Shown one piece after another: positions 1-6,962 of a stretch of DNA of 24,201 bases (positions are counted from its first letter, which is position 1; each line of letters opens with the position of its first letter). Origin of the DNA: Nitriliruptorales bacterium. Its GTDB lineage: Bacteria; Actinomycetota; Nitriliruptoria; Euzebyales; Egibacteraceae. Position numbers and translations under genes: made by a program. The notes under the pieces were generated by a model, which worked only from the letters and a program-made list of their open reading frames with translations, was not told where the DNA came from and ran no database searches. Where the stretch lies: positions 1 through 24,201 of the forward strand of contig SLAO01000008.1 in the NCBI GenBank assembly GCA_007126835.1, given 5' to 3'.

Positions 1-123
1 CCGACATCGACCACGAGCCCGGCGACCAGCCCGAAGACGGCCACGGAGCCAGCGACGAGGCCGAAGGCGGCCACGAGGCCGCCGACCAGCCCGAAGACGG
101 CCGCGGAGCCAGCGACGAGGCCG
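1..123 (+). repeat. 60-bp in-frame tandem repeat, two imperfect copies
   Basis: Bases 1-60 and 61-120 align without gaps and differ at only about nine positions, most of them in the first 22 bases. The unit encodes the 20-residue acidic linker ADQPEDG(H/R)GASDEA-like segment of the HNH protein. The beginnings of a third copy (ccggcgacc) follow at 121. The array may be longer upstream, outside the window. Because the unit is a multiple of three, gain or loss of copies would keep the frame. Confidence 0.85.
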
Positions 124-554
124 GCGACCCCCCTCCCCCGCCGCGCTCAGCCCGCTACGGCTCAGGAACCCCAGTCGACCCCGCCACCGTCCGCGGGCTG
201 CTGCCAAACGCCACCATCATGGCCGTGCTCACCCTCGGACCCTGGCGCGCGGTCAACGTCGGCGCCCGCCACCGCACCCTGCCCGCATGGCTACGCGCCG
301 TACTCACCAGCATCCACCGCCACTGCCGAGGACCCGACTGCGACCGCCCCGCAAACTGGACCCAAGCCCACCACATCACCCCCTGGAACCAAACCCACAC
401 CACCGACCTCAACGACACCCTGCCCCTATGCACCGCCCACCACAACCTCATCACCAACCACAACTGGCACGCCACCCTCGACCACACCACCGGCGAAGTC
501 ACCTGGACCAGCCCCCACAACCACACCATCCACGTCCCCCCACCCCCACCCTGA
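3..554 (+). CDS. HNH endonuclease of the DUF222 / 13E12-repeat family, C-terminal part (5' end outside window)
   Basis: The reading frame is open from the first bases of the window to the TGA at 552-554, so the gene starts upstream. The last ~75 residues form an HNH nuclease fold: a zinc-knuckle pair C-x4-C (CRGPDC), then the AHHI core with ITPW, and LCTAHHNL as the final HNH histidines. This layout is typical of the DUF222/13E12 proteins that occur in many copies in actinobacterial genomes. The family is usually linked to mobile or repetitive DNA, and its biological role is unclear. Upstream of the nuclease the chain is an acidic Asp/Glu/Gly/Ala linker built from a 20-residue tandem repeat, followed by a short proline run. 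It converges with the thioredoxin-fold gene 29 bases away. The family assignment rests on the HNH domain only, because the DUF222 domain itself would lie outside the window. Confidence 0.85.
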   Translation, partial: DIDHEPGDQPEDGHGASDEAEGGHEAADQPEDGRGASDEAGDPPPPPRSARYGSGTPVDPATVRGLLPNATIMAVLTLGPWRAVNVGARHRTLPAWLRAVLTSIHRHCRGPDCDRPANWTQAHHITPWNQTHTTDLNDTLPLCTAHHNLITNHNWHATLDHTTGEVTWTSPHNHTIHVPPPPP

Positions 555-583
555 CGCCTGGCGAGGTCTCGTCGTGGCAGGGG

Positions 584-922
584 TCAATCCCCGGTGGTGC
601 CGTCCAACGCCTGGCGCAGCATTGCCCTGGTGGGGCGCCCGGCCGAGCCCTCCGGGGTGCGGTACAGCCGGCAGGCCAGGCCTTGGCGCCCGCCCACTGG
701 CGATGGCGCGTCCTCGTCGACGAAGGGATCGACCCCGTCGATGAGCACGGTCGGAGAGCCCCGGAACTCGAGGTCGCGGGCCTCCTCCTCTGACGCCACC
801 CGCTCGGTGCGGACGACGACGTCACCACGCTCCGCAGCAAGCTCGGCGAGCTCGCCTGCCAGGGGCTGCCAGTTCGGGCAGTCGTCGATGTACCGGACCG
901 TGACAAGGGTGCTCCGCAACAT
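584..922 (-). CDS. Thioredoxin-fold CPNW protein (DF/alkylmercury-lyase-associated type)
   Basis: This is a 112-residue protein if started at the ATG at 922. A beta strand is followed by D-D-C-P-N-W (Cys15), then a helix, a second strand, and G-S-P-T-V at 55-59, where Pro57 fits the cis-proline of thioredoxin folds. A second cysteine lies in G-L-A-C-R-L-Y (Cys84). Small actinobacterial proteins with this pattern are annotated as thioredoxin-family or DF-family (seleno)proteins and often sit beside MerR regulators. The position of the single CPNW cysteine suggests a thiol or metal-thiol role, which is inference. An alternative ATG at 964 adds 14 residues and would lie about two bases from the transcription start predicted from the divergent operator, so a leaderless start is possible. 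The 922 start has only a weak GGTGG-like ribosome site but matches the compact family N-terminus better. Confidence 0.75.
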   Translation of the reverse strand: MLRSTLVTVRYIDDCPNWQPLAGELAELAAERGDVVVRTERVASEEEARDLEFRGSPTVLIDGVDPFVDEDAPSPVGGRQGLACRLYRTPEGSAGRPTRAMLRQALDGTTGD

Positions 923-978
923 GCCATCACCACCGCGTGTCACAGACGCTTCTATTCCGTCCATACAGTGGAAGCGTC

Positions 979-1002
979 GACCTTCCAGTCGGCTGGAAGG
1001 TC
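979..1002. promoter_or_regulatory. Perfect MerR-family operator dyad between divergent genes
   Basis: The arms GACCTTCCAG and CTGGAAGGTC are exact inverse complements, ten bases each, separated by TCGG. This matches the ACCTTCC...GGAAGGT dyad bound by heavy-metal MerR proteins such as CueR. On the minus strand TTGACC (1004-999) overlaps the outer arm as a -35 box. A GACGCT -10-like hexamer (978-973) follows after a 20-base spacer, close to the stretched 19-20 base spacer that MerR proteins untwist. Activation would therefore be toward the thioredoxin-fold gene, with the merR-like gene 46 bases away on the other side. Confidence 0.85.
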
Positions 1003-1048
1003 AAGGCCGGAGTTTGCTCCGGGTCGGGTGCGGCTGAAGGAGGGCCAC

Positions 1049-1483
1049 GTGCGCATCGGCGAGCTGAGCGAGAAGACCGGCGTCGCAGCTCGGACCCTGC
1101 GGTTCTGGGAGGCCCAAGGGTTGCTGGCCGACCCGGGGCGCACCGCGGCGGGCTACCGCGACTACCCGGCCGAGACCGTCGATCGCGTGGGGTTCATCCG
1201 ACGGGCCCAGGCCGCGGGCTTGACCCTGGAACAGATCCGCGTCGTCTGCGCGGTCGCGGACGAGGGAGAGCCCACGTGCAGCCATGTCGCCGACTTCGTC
1301 GACGAGCGCCTCGAGGACCTTGACCGTCGCCTCCGCGAGCTCACCGACATGCGGGAGGCGCTCATCGCCCTGCGCGGCCGTCTCGACGGGCTCGACCCCC
1401 GAGACTGCGACCCGTCTGAGGTCTGCGCCGCGTTCCCGCGGCCGGAAGGGTCCGGCTCCCCTGCGTCCATTCCGCAGCCGTAG
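1049..1483 (+). CDS. MerR-family heavy-metal-responsive regulator
   Basis: A 144-residue MerR protein. The start is the GTG at 1049, with GAAGGAGGG five bases upstream; the longer open frame would run into the operator. The N-terminal winged helix reads IGELSEKTGVAARTLRFWE, then G-L-L and the R-x2-A-G-Y-R-x-Y wing. The helix FIRRAQAAGLTLEQI follows. In the effector part, Cys77 (P-T-C-S-H) opens the long dimerisation helix and Cys120 and Cys126 (D-C-D-P-S-E-V-C) form the metal loop. The first cysteine is typical of divalent-metal sensors (MerR, ZntR, PbrR), while monovalent sensors such as CueR have serine there. Hg, Zn, Cd or Pb are therefore better candidates than Cu, although the operator itself resembles CueR sites. 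It lies divergent to the CPNW protein, its likely target. Confidence 0.9.
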   Translation: MRIGELSEKTGVAARTLRFWEAQGLLADPGRTAAGYRDYPAETVDRVGFIRRAQAAGLTLEQIRVVCAVADEGEPTCSHVADFVDERLEDLDRRLRELTDMREALIALRGRLDGLDPRDCDPSEVCAAFPRPEGSGSPASIPQP

Positions 1484-1572
1484 CGCCCGCAGAAGACCCC
1501 AGATACCCCAGGCCCCTCTCAGCCTTGCCCCCAGGCCTCCTTCTCACCCGAGAACCATGGCGGCGCGCGGCA

Positions 1573-1610
1573 CACTTAATATTAGTATGTTACCTAACGT
1601 TTAGTTCATA
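1573..1610. other. AT-rich patch upstream of truncated gene
   Basis: About 38 bases with roughly 70% A+T in otherwise >65% G+C DNA. The patch contains the palindrome TAATATTA (1578-1585) and GTTA-cc-TAAC. TAGTAT or TATGTT could serve as a -10 box, but no matching -35 was found. It sits exactly at the 5' edge of a gene that lacks its N-terminal half, so it may be a promoter, a protein-binding site or a rearrangement scar. Confidence 0.4.
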
Positions 1611-1617
1611 GGGCTTC

Positions 1618-1998
1618 GTGTGGCTGGGCATCAGCGGCGGGCTGTGGATCTGGCATGTCCTCGCTCCGCTGTCCTTTTCCTACGACGCCGCCGTGCACGC
1701 GTTGTTCCTGGGCTTCGTCATGGCGATGGTGTTCGGGCACGCGCCGATCATCTTGCCGGCGGTGCTGCGCATCGGCCTGCCGTACCGGCCGATCGCCTAC
1801 GCCCCGCTCGTGCTGCTGCACGTGACGCTGTCAGCCCGCATCGCCGGTGATCTGCTCGCATGGGAAACGCTGCGCACCGCGGGCGGGATCGGCAACGTCG
1901 TGGCCGTGGTGGCCTTTCTGGCGGTCAATATCGCACTGGCCCGTCCGCGCCGCGTGAACGTGGTGCGGGCCACGACCGTGCGCGGTGCCACGGGCTGA
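1618..1998 (+). pseudogene. 5'-truncated multi-spanning membrane protein (NnrS-like)
   Basis: Only about 126 residues remain, with an in-frame TAG three codons before the GTG at 1618. The sequence begins in the middle of a membrane segment (WLGISGGLWIWHVLAP). It continues with the well-formed stretch DAAVHALFLGFVMAMVFGHAP and two more hydrophobic helices (PLVLLHVTLSARIAGDLL and VVAVVAFLAVNIALA). The HALxLGF...FGHAP pattern with conserved histidines resembles the C-terminal part of NnrS-like or related haem/copper membrane proteins of 300-400 residues. Neither the upstream 130 bases nor the MerR gene encodes the missing half. There is no clear ribosome site before 1618. I read it as a remnant, though a short expressed protein cannot be excluded. 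The family name is tentative. Confidence 0.55.
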
Positions 1999-2022
1999 CC
2001 GAACCGATCAGGCGACGGGTTC

Positions 2023-2046
2023 AGTGAGCTTGGGGCCAAGCTCGCT
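2023..2046. terminator. Strong hairpin between convergent genes
   Basis: The arms AGTGAGCTTGG and CCAAGCTCGCT pair over 11 positions (one T-G wobble) around a GG turn. It lies 25 bases after the stop of the truncated membrane gene and about 165 bases beyond the stop of the PolX-like gene on the other strand, so it could end transcription from either side. There is no U-tract on either strand, as is common in high-GC actinobacterial terminators. Confidence 0.5.
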
Positions 2047-2211
2047 GCGGGCTCGTGCGTTGCGCTTGTCCCCGCTTGTCGCAAACGCCACCTCCAGCGG
2101 GAGCTTTCGCGACACGCCAGCCCCACCCGGGCCCGCCGCATCTCGAGTGCGCACGACAGCGTCGGCCGATGTGCGCTCCGTCTCGGCACTCGCACGCGAG
2201 GCCCGTAATCG

Positions 2212-3984
2212 TCAACCGGCGCGACTGCGCTTCTGGTCGGCGAAGGCCAGCAACGCGTCGAGGTCGAGCGCGTTGATGACGTCGCCGGCGCGGGCCCAGC
2301 CCCGCCTGGCGGTCGTGACCGCGTGGGTGATGTTGCCCAGCTCGGGCAGCGTGTGGGCGTCGGACGACAACGACAGGCGCGCCCCCGCGCGCAACGCGGC
2401 GCGGACCATGGCGTCGTCGAGATCAAGCCGCGAGGGCGAGCCGTTGGTCTCCAGGGCCGTCCCGGTCTCGGCGGCGGCCTGGGCGATGGCGTGCAGGTCG
2501 ATCTCGTAGCCGGGCCGGCGCCCGATGATCCGCCCGGTGGGATGGCCGATGACGTGGACAGCCGGGGAGGCGACCGCAGTCAGGAGGCGGTCGGTCTGCT
2601 CGACGGCGGGGCGGTCCATGTGCGAATGAATGCTCGCCACGCTCAGATCGAACGACAGCAGCAGCTCGAGGTCGTAGTCCAGCGAGCCGGACAGGTCGAT
2701 GTTCAGCTCGGCGGCGTCGAGCACCCGCACGTGCGGGTGGCGCTCCTGCATCTCGGCGATGACCCCCCGCCGTGCGTGCACCGCCTCGCGCGCCATGCCG
2801 TTGATCGTGAGGTTCTCCGCGTGGTCGGTCAGGGCGACGTAGTCGTAGCCGCGGTCGGCGGCGGCTTCGACCATGGTCTCGAGTGGTTCCCGGCCGTCCC
2901 GCGACCAGTCGCTGTGCACGTGCAGGTCCCCGCGCAGATCCTCCTCCTGCACCAGCGACGGCAGCGCACCCCGGTCGGCTGCCTGCACCTCGCCGGCGTC
3001 CTCGCGCAGCTCAGCCGGGATCATGGGCAGACCCAGGGCGGCGTAGACGTCGGATTCGCTTCGGCCCGCCACGCGACCACCGCCGTCGCGGTTCCAGACA
3101 CCGTCGCGTCGAAACTCGAGGCCGCGCAGGGTCGCTCGACCTTCGAGGCAAGCCGTGTGCCCGGGCGCGCCGGTCGCGTGCAGCAGCGCGGCGCCGCGGA
3201 AAGCGGGCTCCGCGCACCGAAGGGTCAGCGGGTGGCCCGTCGAAGACAGCACCTCGACGGCCGTCGAGGACAGCCCTTCCTCCGACGCGGAAGTCGAAGA
3301 CAGCACGCGGACGACCCCGCGGGTGACCGCAAACGCGCCCGTCAGGTCGCTGACCGCCGCGCCCTCGCGCACGACGACCAGAACCGCCAGCGAAGCGGTG
3401 CGATCGGCCCCGCGCCGCGCGTCGCCGGCGACCACCGCCTCCTCGACGACGTCATGCGAGGTCAACCGCTCGGCAAGCGCAGCCGAGGCTCGATGAGCTG
3501 CGACCCGGGGCATCCGCGGGTCCTCCACGGTCGGGAGACGGCGCAGCGACTCGCGCGCGCGTGCTGCCAAGCGTTCGTCGAGGTCGAGCGAGCCGCTCGG
3601 GTCGGTCGCGGCAGTCCGCAGCGCCGCGACGCTGGTGATCCCGTGTTCGCCGGCAAGCTTTCTGGCGTCACGCACGCCGACCAGCGGAAGCTGGAGCAAC
3701 GCCCCGAACCCCTCCGGCTCGTCGGCACGTAGCCCTTCGAGCCACGCGATCCGCCCCGAGGCCACGTGCTCGGCGATCAGGCCCGCCACCGCTGGACCCA
3801 CGCCGTCGAGGGCGCGCAGTTCACCGGCCGACAGCTCCGACGCGGGCACCGGAAGCGCTCGCACGACCCGGGAGGCGGCCTGGTAGGCGCGTACGCGGAA
3901 GCGGCCCTCCCGGCGCGCACGCAACAACGCAGCGATCTCGGCGAGGTCCCGCACAAGCGCAGCGTTGGCCTCGGTGGTGACCAT
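2212..3984 (-). CDS. polX: PolX-like protein: degenerate X-family polymerase core fused to an intact PHP phosphoesterase domain
   Basis: The protein has 590 residues, the length of bacterial PolX. The N-terminus has the PolX 8-kDa-like region and helix-hairpin-helix motifs (LDGVGPAVAGLIAEHV at 59-74; LPLVGVRDARKL at 99-110). The palm should carry G-S-x-R-R and D-x-D at about 187-203, but it reads GDARRGADRTASLAVLV, with no acidic pair. The third aspartate, in the LTLRCAEP strand near 255, is arginine. The C-terminal PHP domain (352-590) is complete: HVHSDWS, ALTDHAE, the glutamate in DAAELNID, SIHSHMD, VIGHPTGR, ETNGSPSR and SSDAHT. I infer a metal-dependent 3'-5' nuclease or phosphoesterase with a DNA-binding platform and no gap-filling synthesis. 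The gene starts at the ATG at 3984, diverges from aceE, and has a weak ribosome site. Confidence 0.85.
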   Translation of the reverse strand: MVTTEANAALVRDLAEIAALLRARREGRFRVRAYQAASRVVRALPVPASELSAGELRALDGVGPAVAGLIAEHVASGRIAWLEGLRADEPEGFGALLQLPLVGVRDARKLAGEHGITSVAALRTAATDPSGSLDLDERLAARARESLRRLPTVEDPRMPRVAAHRASAALAERLTSHDVVEEAVVAGDARRGADRTASLAVLVVVREGAAVSDLTGAFAVTRGVVRVLSSTSASEEGLSSTAVEVLSSTGHPLTLRCAEPAFRGAALLHATGAPGHTACLEGRATLRGLEFRRDGVWNRDGGGRVAGRSESDVYAALGLPMIPAELREDAGEVQAADRGALPSLVQEEDLRGDLHVHSDWSRDGREPLETMVEAAADRGYDYVALTDHAENLTINGMAREAVHARRGVIAEMQERHPHVRVLDAAELNIDLSGSLDYDLELLLSFDLSVASIHSHMDRPAVEQTDRLLTAVASPAVHVIGHPTGRIIGRRPGYEIDLHAIAQAAAETGTALETNGSPSRLDLDDAMVRAALRAGARLSLSSDAHTLPELGNITHAVTTARRGWARAGDVINALDLDALLAFADQKRSRAG

Positions 3985-4038
3985 GCGTCAACTGTTCCCG
4001 CTGCGCGGCGCAAAAGGACAGCGGCTTGTGGCGTAAGC

Positions 4039-4061
4039 GCGTTCCAAGTGGGCAGGAACGC
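4039..4061. promoter_or_regulatory. Inverted repeat upstream of aceE
   Basis: GCGTTCC and GGAACGC are exact inverse complements separated by nine bases (centre-to-centre 16 bases). The repeat lies in the 172-base divergent gap between the PolX-like gene and aceE, about 100 bases before the aceE start. Arm length and spacing suit a dimeric repressor. No specific regulator can be named. Confidence 0.4.
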
Positions 4062-4109
4062 CGGGCGACGAGAAGGAACAAGGCCTGCCCTCGCGGTGCG
4101 CCGGGGAGC

Positions 4110-4119
4110 ATGACGTCAT
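4110..4119. promoter_or_regulatory. Ten-base palindrome ATGACGTCAT in the aceE leader
   Basis: A perfect palindrome 37 bases before the aceE ATG and 23 bases before its Shine-Dalgarno site. Its position would suit an operator in the leader. The core TGACGTCA recurs in the palindrome at 14339-14352, which is probably coincidence. Confidence 0.3.
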
Positions 4120-4156
4120 CCAGCGCCGACGAGGCCGACGCCAAGGAGCCTAGGCA

Positions 4157-6904
4157 ATGACCGAGGAACCGATCCCCCGCACCGGCCCGGTGAGTCAGCC
4201 GCCCGACCGGGATCCTGCCGAGACCGCCGAGTGGTTCGCATCGATCGACAGCGTGGCGGAGCACCAGGGGGCCGCGCGGGCCCGGGACCTGCTGCGCCGG
4301 GTGGCGTGGCACGCGCGGTCGGTCGGGATCGATGTTCCCGATATGGCCGAGACCGATTACATCAACACGATCGCCCCCGAAGACGAGCCCGACTACCCCG
4401 GCGACGAGGAGCTCGAGCAGCGCATCCGGGCGCTGATCCGGTGGAACGCGGCGGTCATGGTCGCGCGGGGCAACCGGGAAGAGCTCGGCGTCGGTGGCCA
4501 CATCGCCACCTACGCCAGCGCCGCGGACCTCTACGAGGTCGGGTTCAACCACTTCTTCCGCGGCAAGACCGCACCCGACGGCAGCCCGCGCCCAGGTGAT
4601 CAGATCTACTTCCAGGGCCATGCTTCGCCGGGGATGTACGCCAGGGCGTTCCTCGAGGACCGCCTGTCGGCCGAGCAACTCGACCTGTTCCGCCAGGAGA
4701 CGCGCCGTACCAGCGAGGGGCGCCCCGGGCTGGCCAGCTACCCGCATCCGAGGACGATGCCCGACTTCTGGGAGCTGTCGACGGTGTCGATGGGCCTGGG
4801 TGCGATCAACTCGATCTACCAGGCGCGCTTCAACAAGTACCTGGAGAACCGGGGCTTGGCCGACACCTCCGACAGCCGAGTCTGGGCGTTCGTCGGCGAC
4901 GGTGAGATGGACGAGCCCGAGGCCCAGGGTGCCCTGACCGTGGCCGGTCGCGACGGGCTCGACAACCTCGTGTGGGTCGTCAACGCCAACCTGCAGCGAC
5001 TCGACGGTCCCGTCCGGGGCAACGACAAGATCGTCCAGGAGCTCGAGCGGCTGTTCCGCGCAGCCGGCTGGGACGTCATCAAGCTGCTTTGGGGCGGCAA
5101 GTGGGACCGCCTGCTGGCGCACGACCACACCGGCGCCCTGGTGCAGCGCATGAACGAGACCCCCGACGGTCAGTTCCAGACCTACGCCACCAAGGACGGC
5201 GGCTACATCCGCGAGCACTTCTTCAACTCCGAAGAGCTCGAGCGGATCCTGGAGGCCAGCGGCTTCACCGAGGACGACCTGCCCCTGCTCGACCGGGGCG
5301 GCCACGATCTGCGCAAGGTCCACGCCGCCTACCGCGCGGCCACCCAGCCCACCGGTCGTCCGACGGTGATCCTGGCCCAGACCATCAAGGGGTGGACGCT
5401 GGGGCCGGACTTCGAATCCCGCAACGCCTCCCACCAGATGAAGAAGCTGACCCAGGACGCCTTGAAGAAGTTCCGCGACCGGATCGGTCTCGACATCGCC
5501 GACGCGGACCTGGAGGGCGACCTGCCTCCCTACCACCATCCGGGCGAGGACAGCGAGGAGCTGACCTACCTCCACGAGCGTCGCCGTGCGCTCGGCGGGT
5601 ACCTGCCGGAGCGGCGGGTGGCCGCCCCCGGCGTCGACCTGCCCGGCGAGGACACCTACGACGACCTCAAGCAGGGCTCGGGTAGCCAGGACGTCGCCAC
5701 CACCATGGCCGCCGTGCGCCAGGTTCGCGAGCTCCTGCGGCATCCCGACGTCGGTCCGCGCCTGGTGCCGATCATCCCCGACGAGGCGCGCACGTTCGGC
5801 ATGGACGCGCTGTTTCGGGAGATCAAGATCTACGCCCCGCAGGGCCAGCGCTACGAGCCGGTGGACCAGCAGATGCTGCTGGCTTATCTGGAGGCCAGCG
5901 ACGGCCAGATCCTCCACGAGGGCATCACCGAGGACGGCGCGATGGGGTCGTTCCACGCCGCGGGCTCCAGCTACGCGACCCTCGGCGTGGCCATGCTGCC
6001 GATCTACGTCTTCTACTCGATGTTCGGCTTCCAGCGCACTGGCGATCAGCTGTGGTCGGCAGCCGACCAGCGCGCGCGGGGGTTCTTGTTCGGCGCCACC
6101 GCGGGCCGCACCACGCTGGTGGGCGAGGGCACCCAGCACAACGACGGGCAGTCACTGCTGCTGGCCGCGTCGAACCCTGCGGTCGAGACCTACGACGCCA
6201 GCTTCGCCTATGAGCTCGCGGTCTACCTGCGCGACGGCGTCGAGCGGATGCTGCCGACCGACGCCAGCCCGGGCGAGGACATCATGTACTACCTCACGAT
6301 GTACAACGAGCCGGTGCCCCAGCCGGCGATGCCCGACCACGTCACCGAGGACGACGTCAGGCGCGGGCTGTACCGCTTCGCCGAGGCGCCCGACGACCGC
6401 ACCTTCCGCGTGCGCATCCTGGCCAGCGGCGCCGCGATGACCGACGCACAGCGGGCCGTCGAGCTGCTCTCGACCGACTGGGACGTGGGAGCTGAGCTGT
6501 GGAGTGTCCCCGGCTGGGTGGGCCTGCACCGCGACGGGCTCGCGGCCGACGAGCACACGCTGCTCAACCCGGGCGCCGACCCGCGCGAGCCGGTCGTGCG
6601 TCGCGAGCTCGGGGACTCCCGTGAGCCGATCGTGGCGGTCACCGACTACCAACGGGCGGTGCCCCTGCTCGTCGCGCCGTGGATCCCCGCGACCTACGTC
6701 ACGCTGGGCACCGACGGGTTCGGCCTGAGCGACCTGCGTCCGGCTCTTCGCCGGTACTTCCGGGTCGATGCCGAGCACATCGCGCTCGCCGCGTTGCAGG
6801 GGCTCGTCGCAGACGGTCACATCAGCCCCGACGTCGCCGCCGAGGCCGTCGACCGGTACGACCTCGCGGCCGTCGCTGCGGTGCCGGTGGGGTCGGGCGG
6901 GTAG
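4157..6904 (+). CDS. aceE: Pyruvate dehydrogenase E1 component, homodimeric type
   Basis: The 915-residue protein matches the family length (E. coli AceE 887). It decarboxylates pyruvate on thiamine diphosphate and reductively acetylates the lipoyl group of the E2 subunit. The start is the ATG at 4157, eight bases after AAGGAG. Visible family blocks are GGHIATYASAADLYEVGFNH, YFQGHASPGMYARAFLE, SYPHPRTMPDFWE and STVSMGLGAINSIYQARF. The ThDP/Mg motif GDGEMDEPEA is followed about 30 residues later by NANLQRLDGPVRGN. Further on are TIKGWTLGP with the downstream histidine, and in the pyrimidine-binding domain LHEGITEDGAMGSF, YSMFGFQRTGDQLW and GEGTQHNDGQS. No E2 (dihydrolipoyl acetyltransferase) or E3 gene lies nearby. 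This is common in actinobacteria, where AceE joins a shared E2 encoded elsewhere. It follows a divergent gap with two palindromes and ends 58 bases before a convergent gene. Confidence 0.97.
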   Translation: MTEEPIPRTGPVSQPPDRDPAETAEWFASIDSVAEHQGAARARDLLRRVAWHARSVGIDVPDMAETDYINTIAPEDEPDYPGDEELEQRIRALIRWNAAVMVARGNREELGVGGHIATYASAADLYEVGFNHFFRGKTAPDGSPRPGDQIYFQGHASPGMYARAFLEDRLSAEQLDLFRQETRRTSEGRPGLASYPHPRTMPDFWELSTVSMGLGAINSIYQARFNKYLENRGLADTSDSRVWAFVGDGEMDEPEAQGALTVAGRDGLDNLVWVVNANLQRLDGPVRGNDKIVQELERLFRAAGWDVIKLLWGGKWDRLLAHDHTGALVQRMNETPDGQFQTYATKDGGYIREHFFNSEELERILEASGFTEDDLPLLDRGGHDLRKVHAAYRAATQPTGRPTVILAQTIKGWTLGPDFESRNASHQMKKLTQDALKKFRDRIGLDIADADLEGDLPPYHHPGEDSEELTYLHERRRALGGYLPERRVAAPGVDLPGEDTYDDLKQGSGSQDVATTMAAVRQVRELLRHPDVGPRLVPIIPDEARTFGMDALFREIKIYAPQGQRYEPVDQQMLLAYLEASDGQILHEGITEDGAMGSFHAAGSSYATLGVAMLPIYVFYSMFGFQRTGDQLWSAADQRARGFLFGATAGRTTLVGEGTQHNDGQSLLLAASNPAVETYDASFAYELAVYLRDGVERMLPTDASPGEDIMYYLTMYNEPVPQPAMPDHVTEDDVRRGLYRFAEAPDDRTFRVRILASGAAMTDAQRAVELLSTDWDVGAELWSVPGWVGLHRDGLAADEHTLLNPGADPREPVVRRELGDSREPIVAVTDYQRAVPLLVAPWIPATYVTLGTDGFGLSDLRPALRRYFRVDAEHIALAALQGLVADGHISPDVAAEAVDRYDLAAVAAVPVGSGG

Positions 6905-6962
6905 GCCGCACCAGGCAGCCAACGCCGCCGGGACGCTCCCCCACCGCTCGAGGGCGCTCGGC

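Noticed and set aside
584..922. Selenocysteine in the CPNW protein
   Set aside because: Some DF-family members have U at this place, but here the codon is a normal cysteine codon and no in-frame TGA or SECIS is seen.
1583..1600. DtxR/IdeR iron box in the AT-rich patch
   Set aside because: GTTACCTAA matches one half of the consensus well, but the other half shows almost no match.
2323..3732. Long open frame opposite the PolX-like gene
   Set aside because: It encodes no recognisable domain and lies antisense to a gene with clear motifs. Long antisense frames are expected in GC-rich DNA with G/C third positions.
3821..6139. 772-codon frame opposite aceE
   Set aside because: It lies antisense to the strongly conserved aceE and has low-complexity composition typical of a complementary-strand frame.
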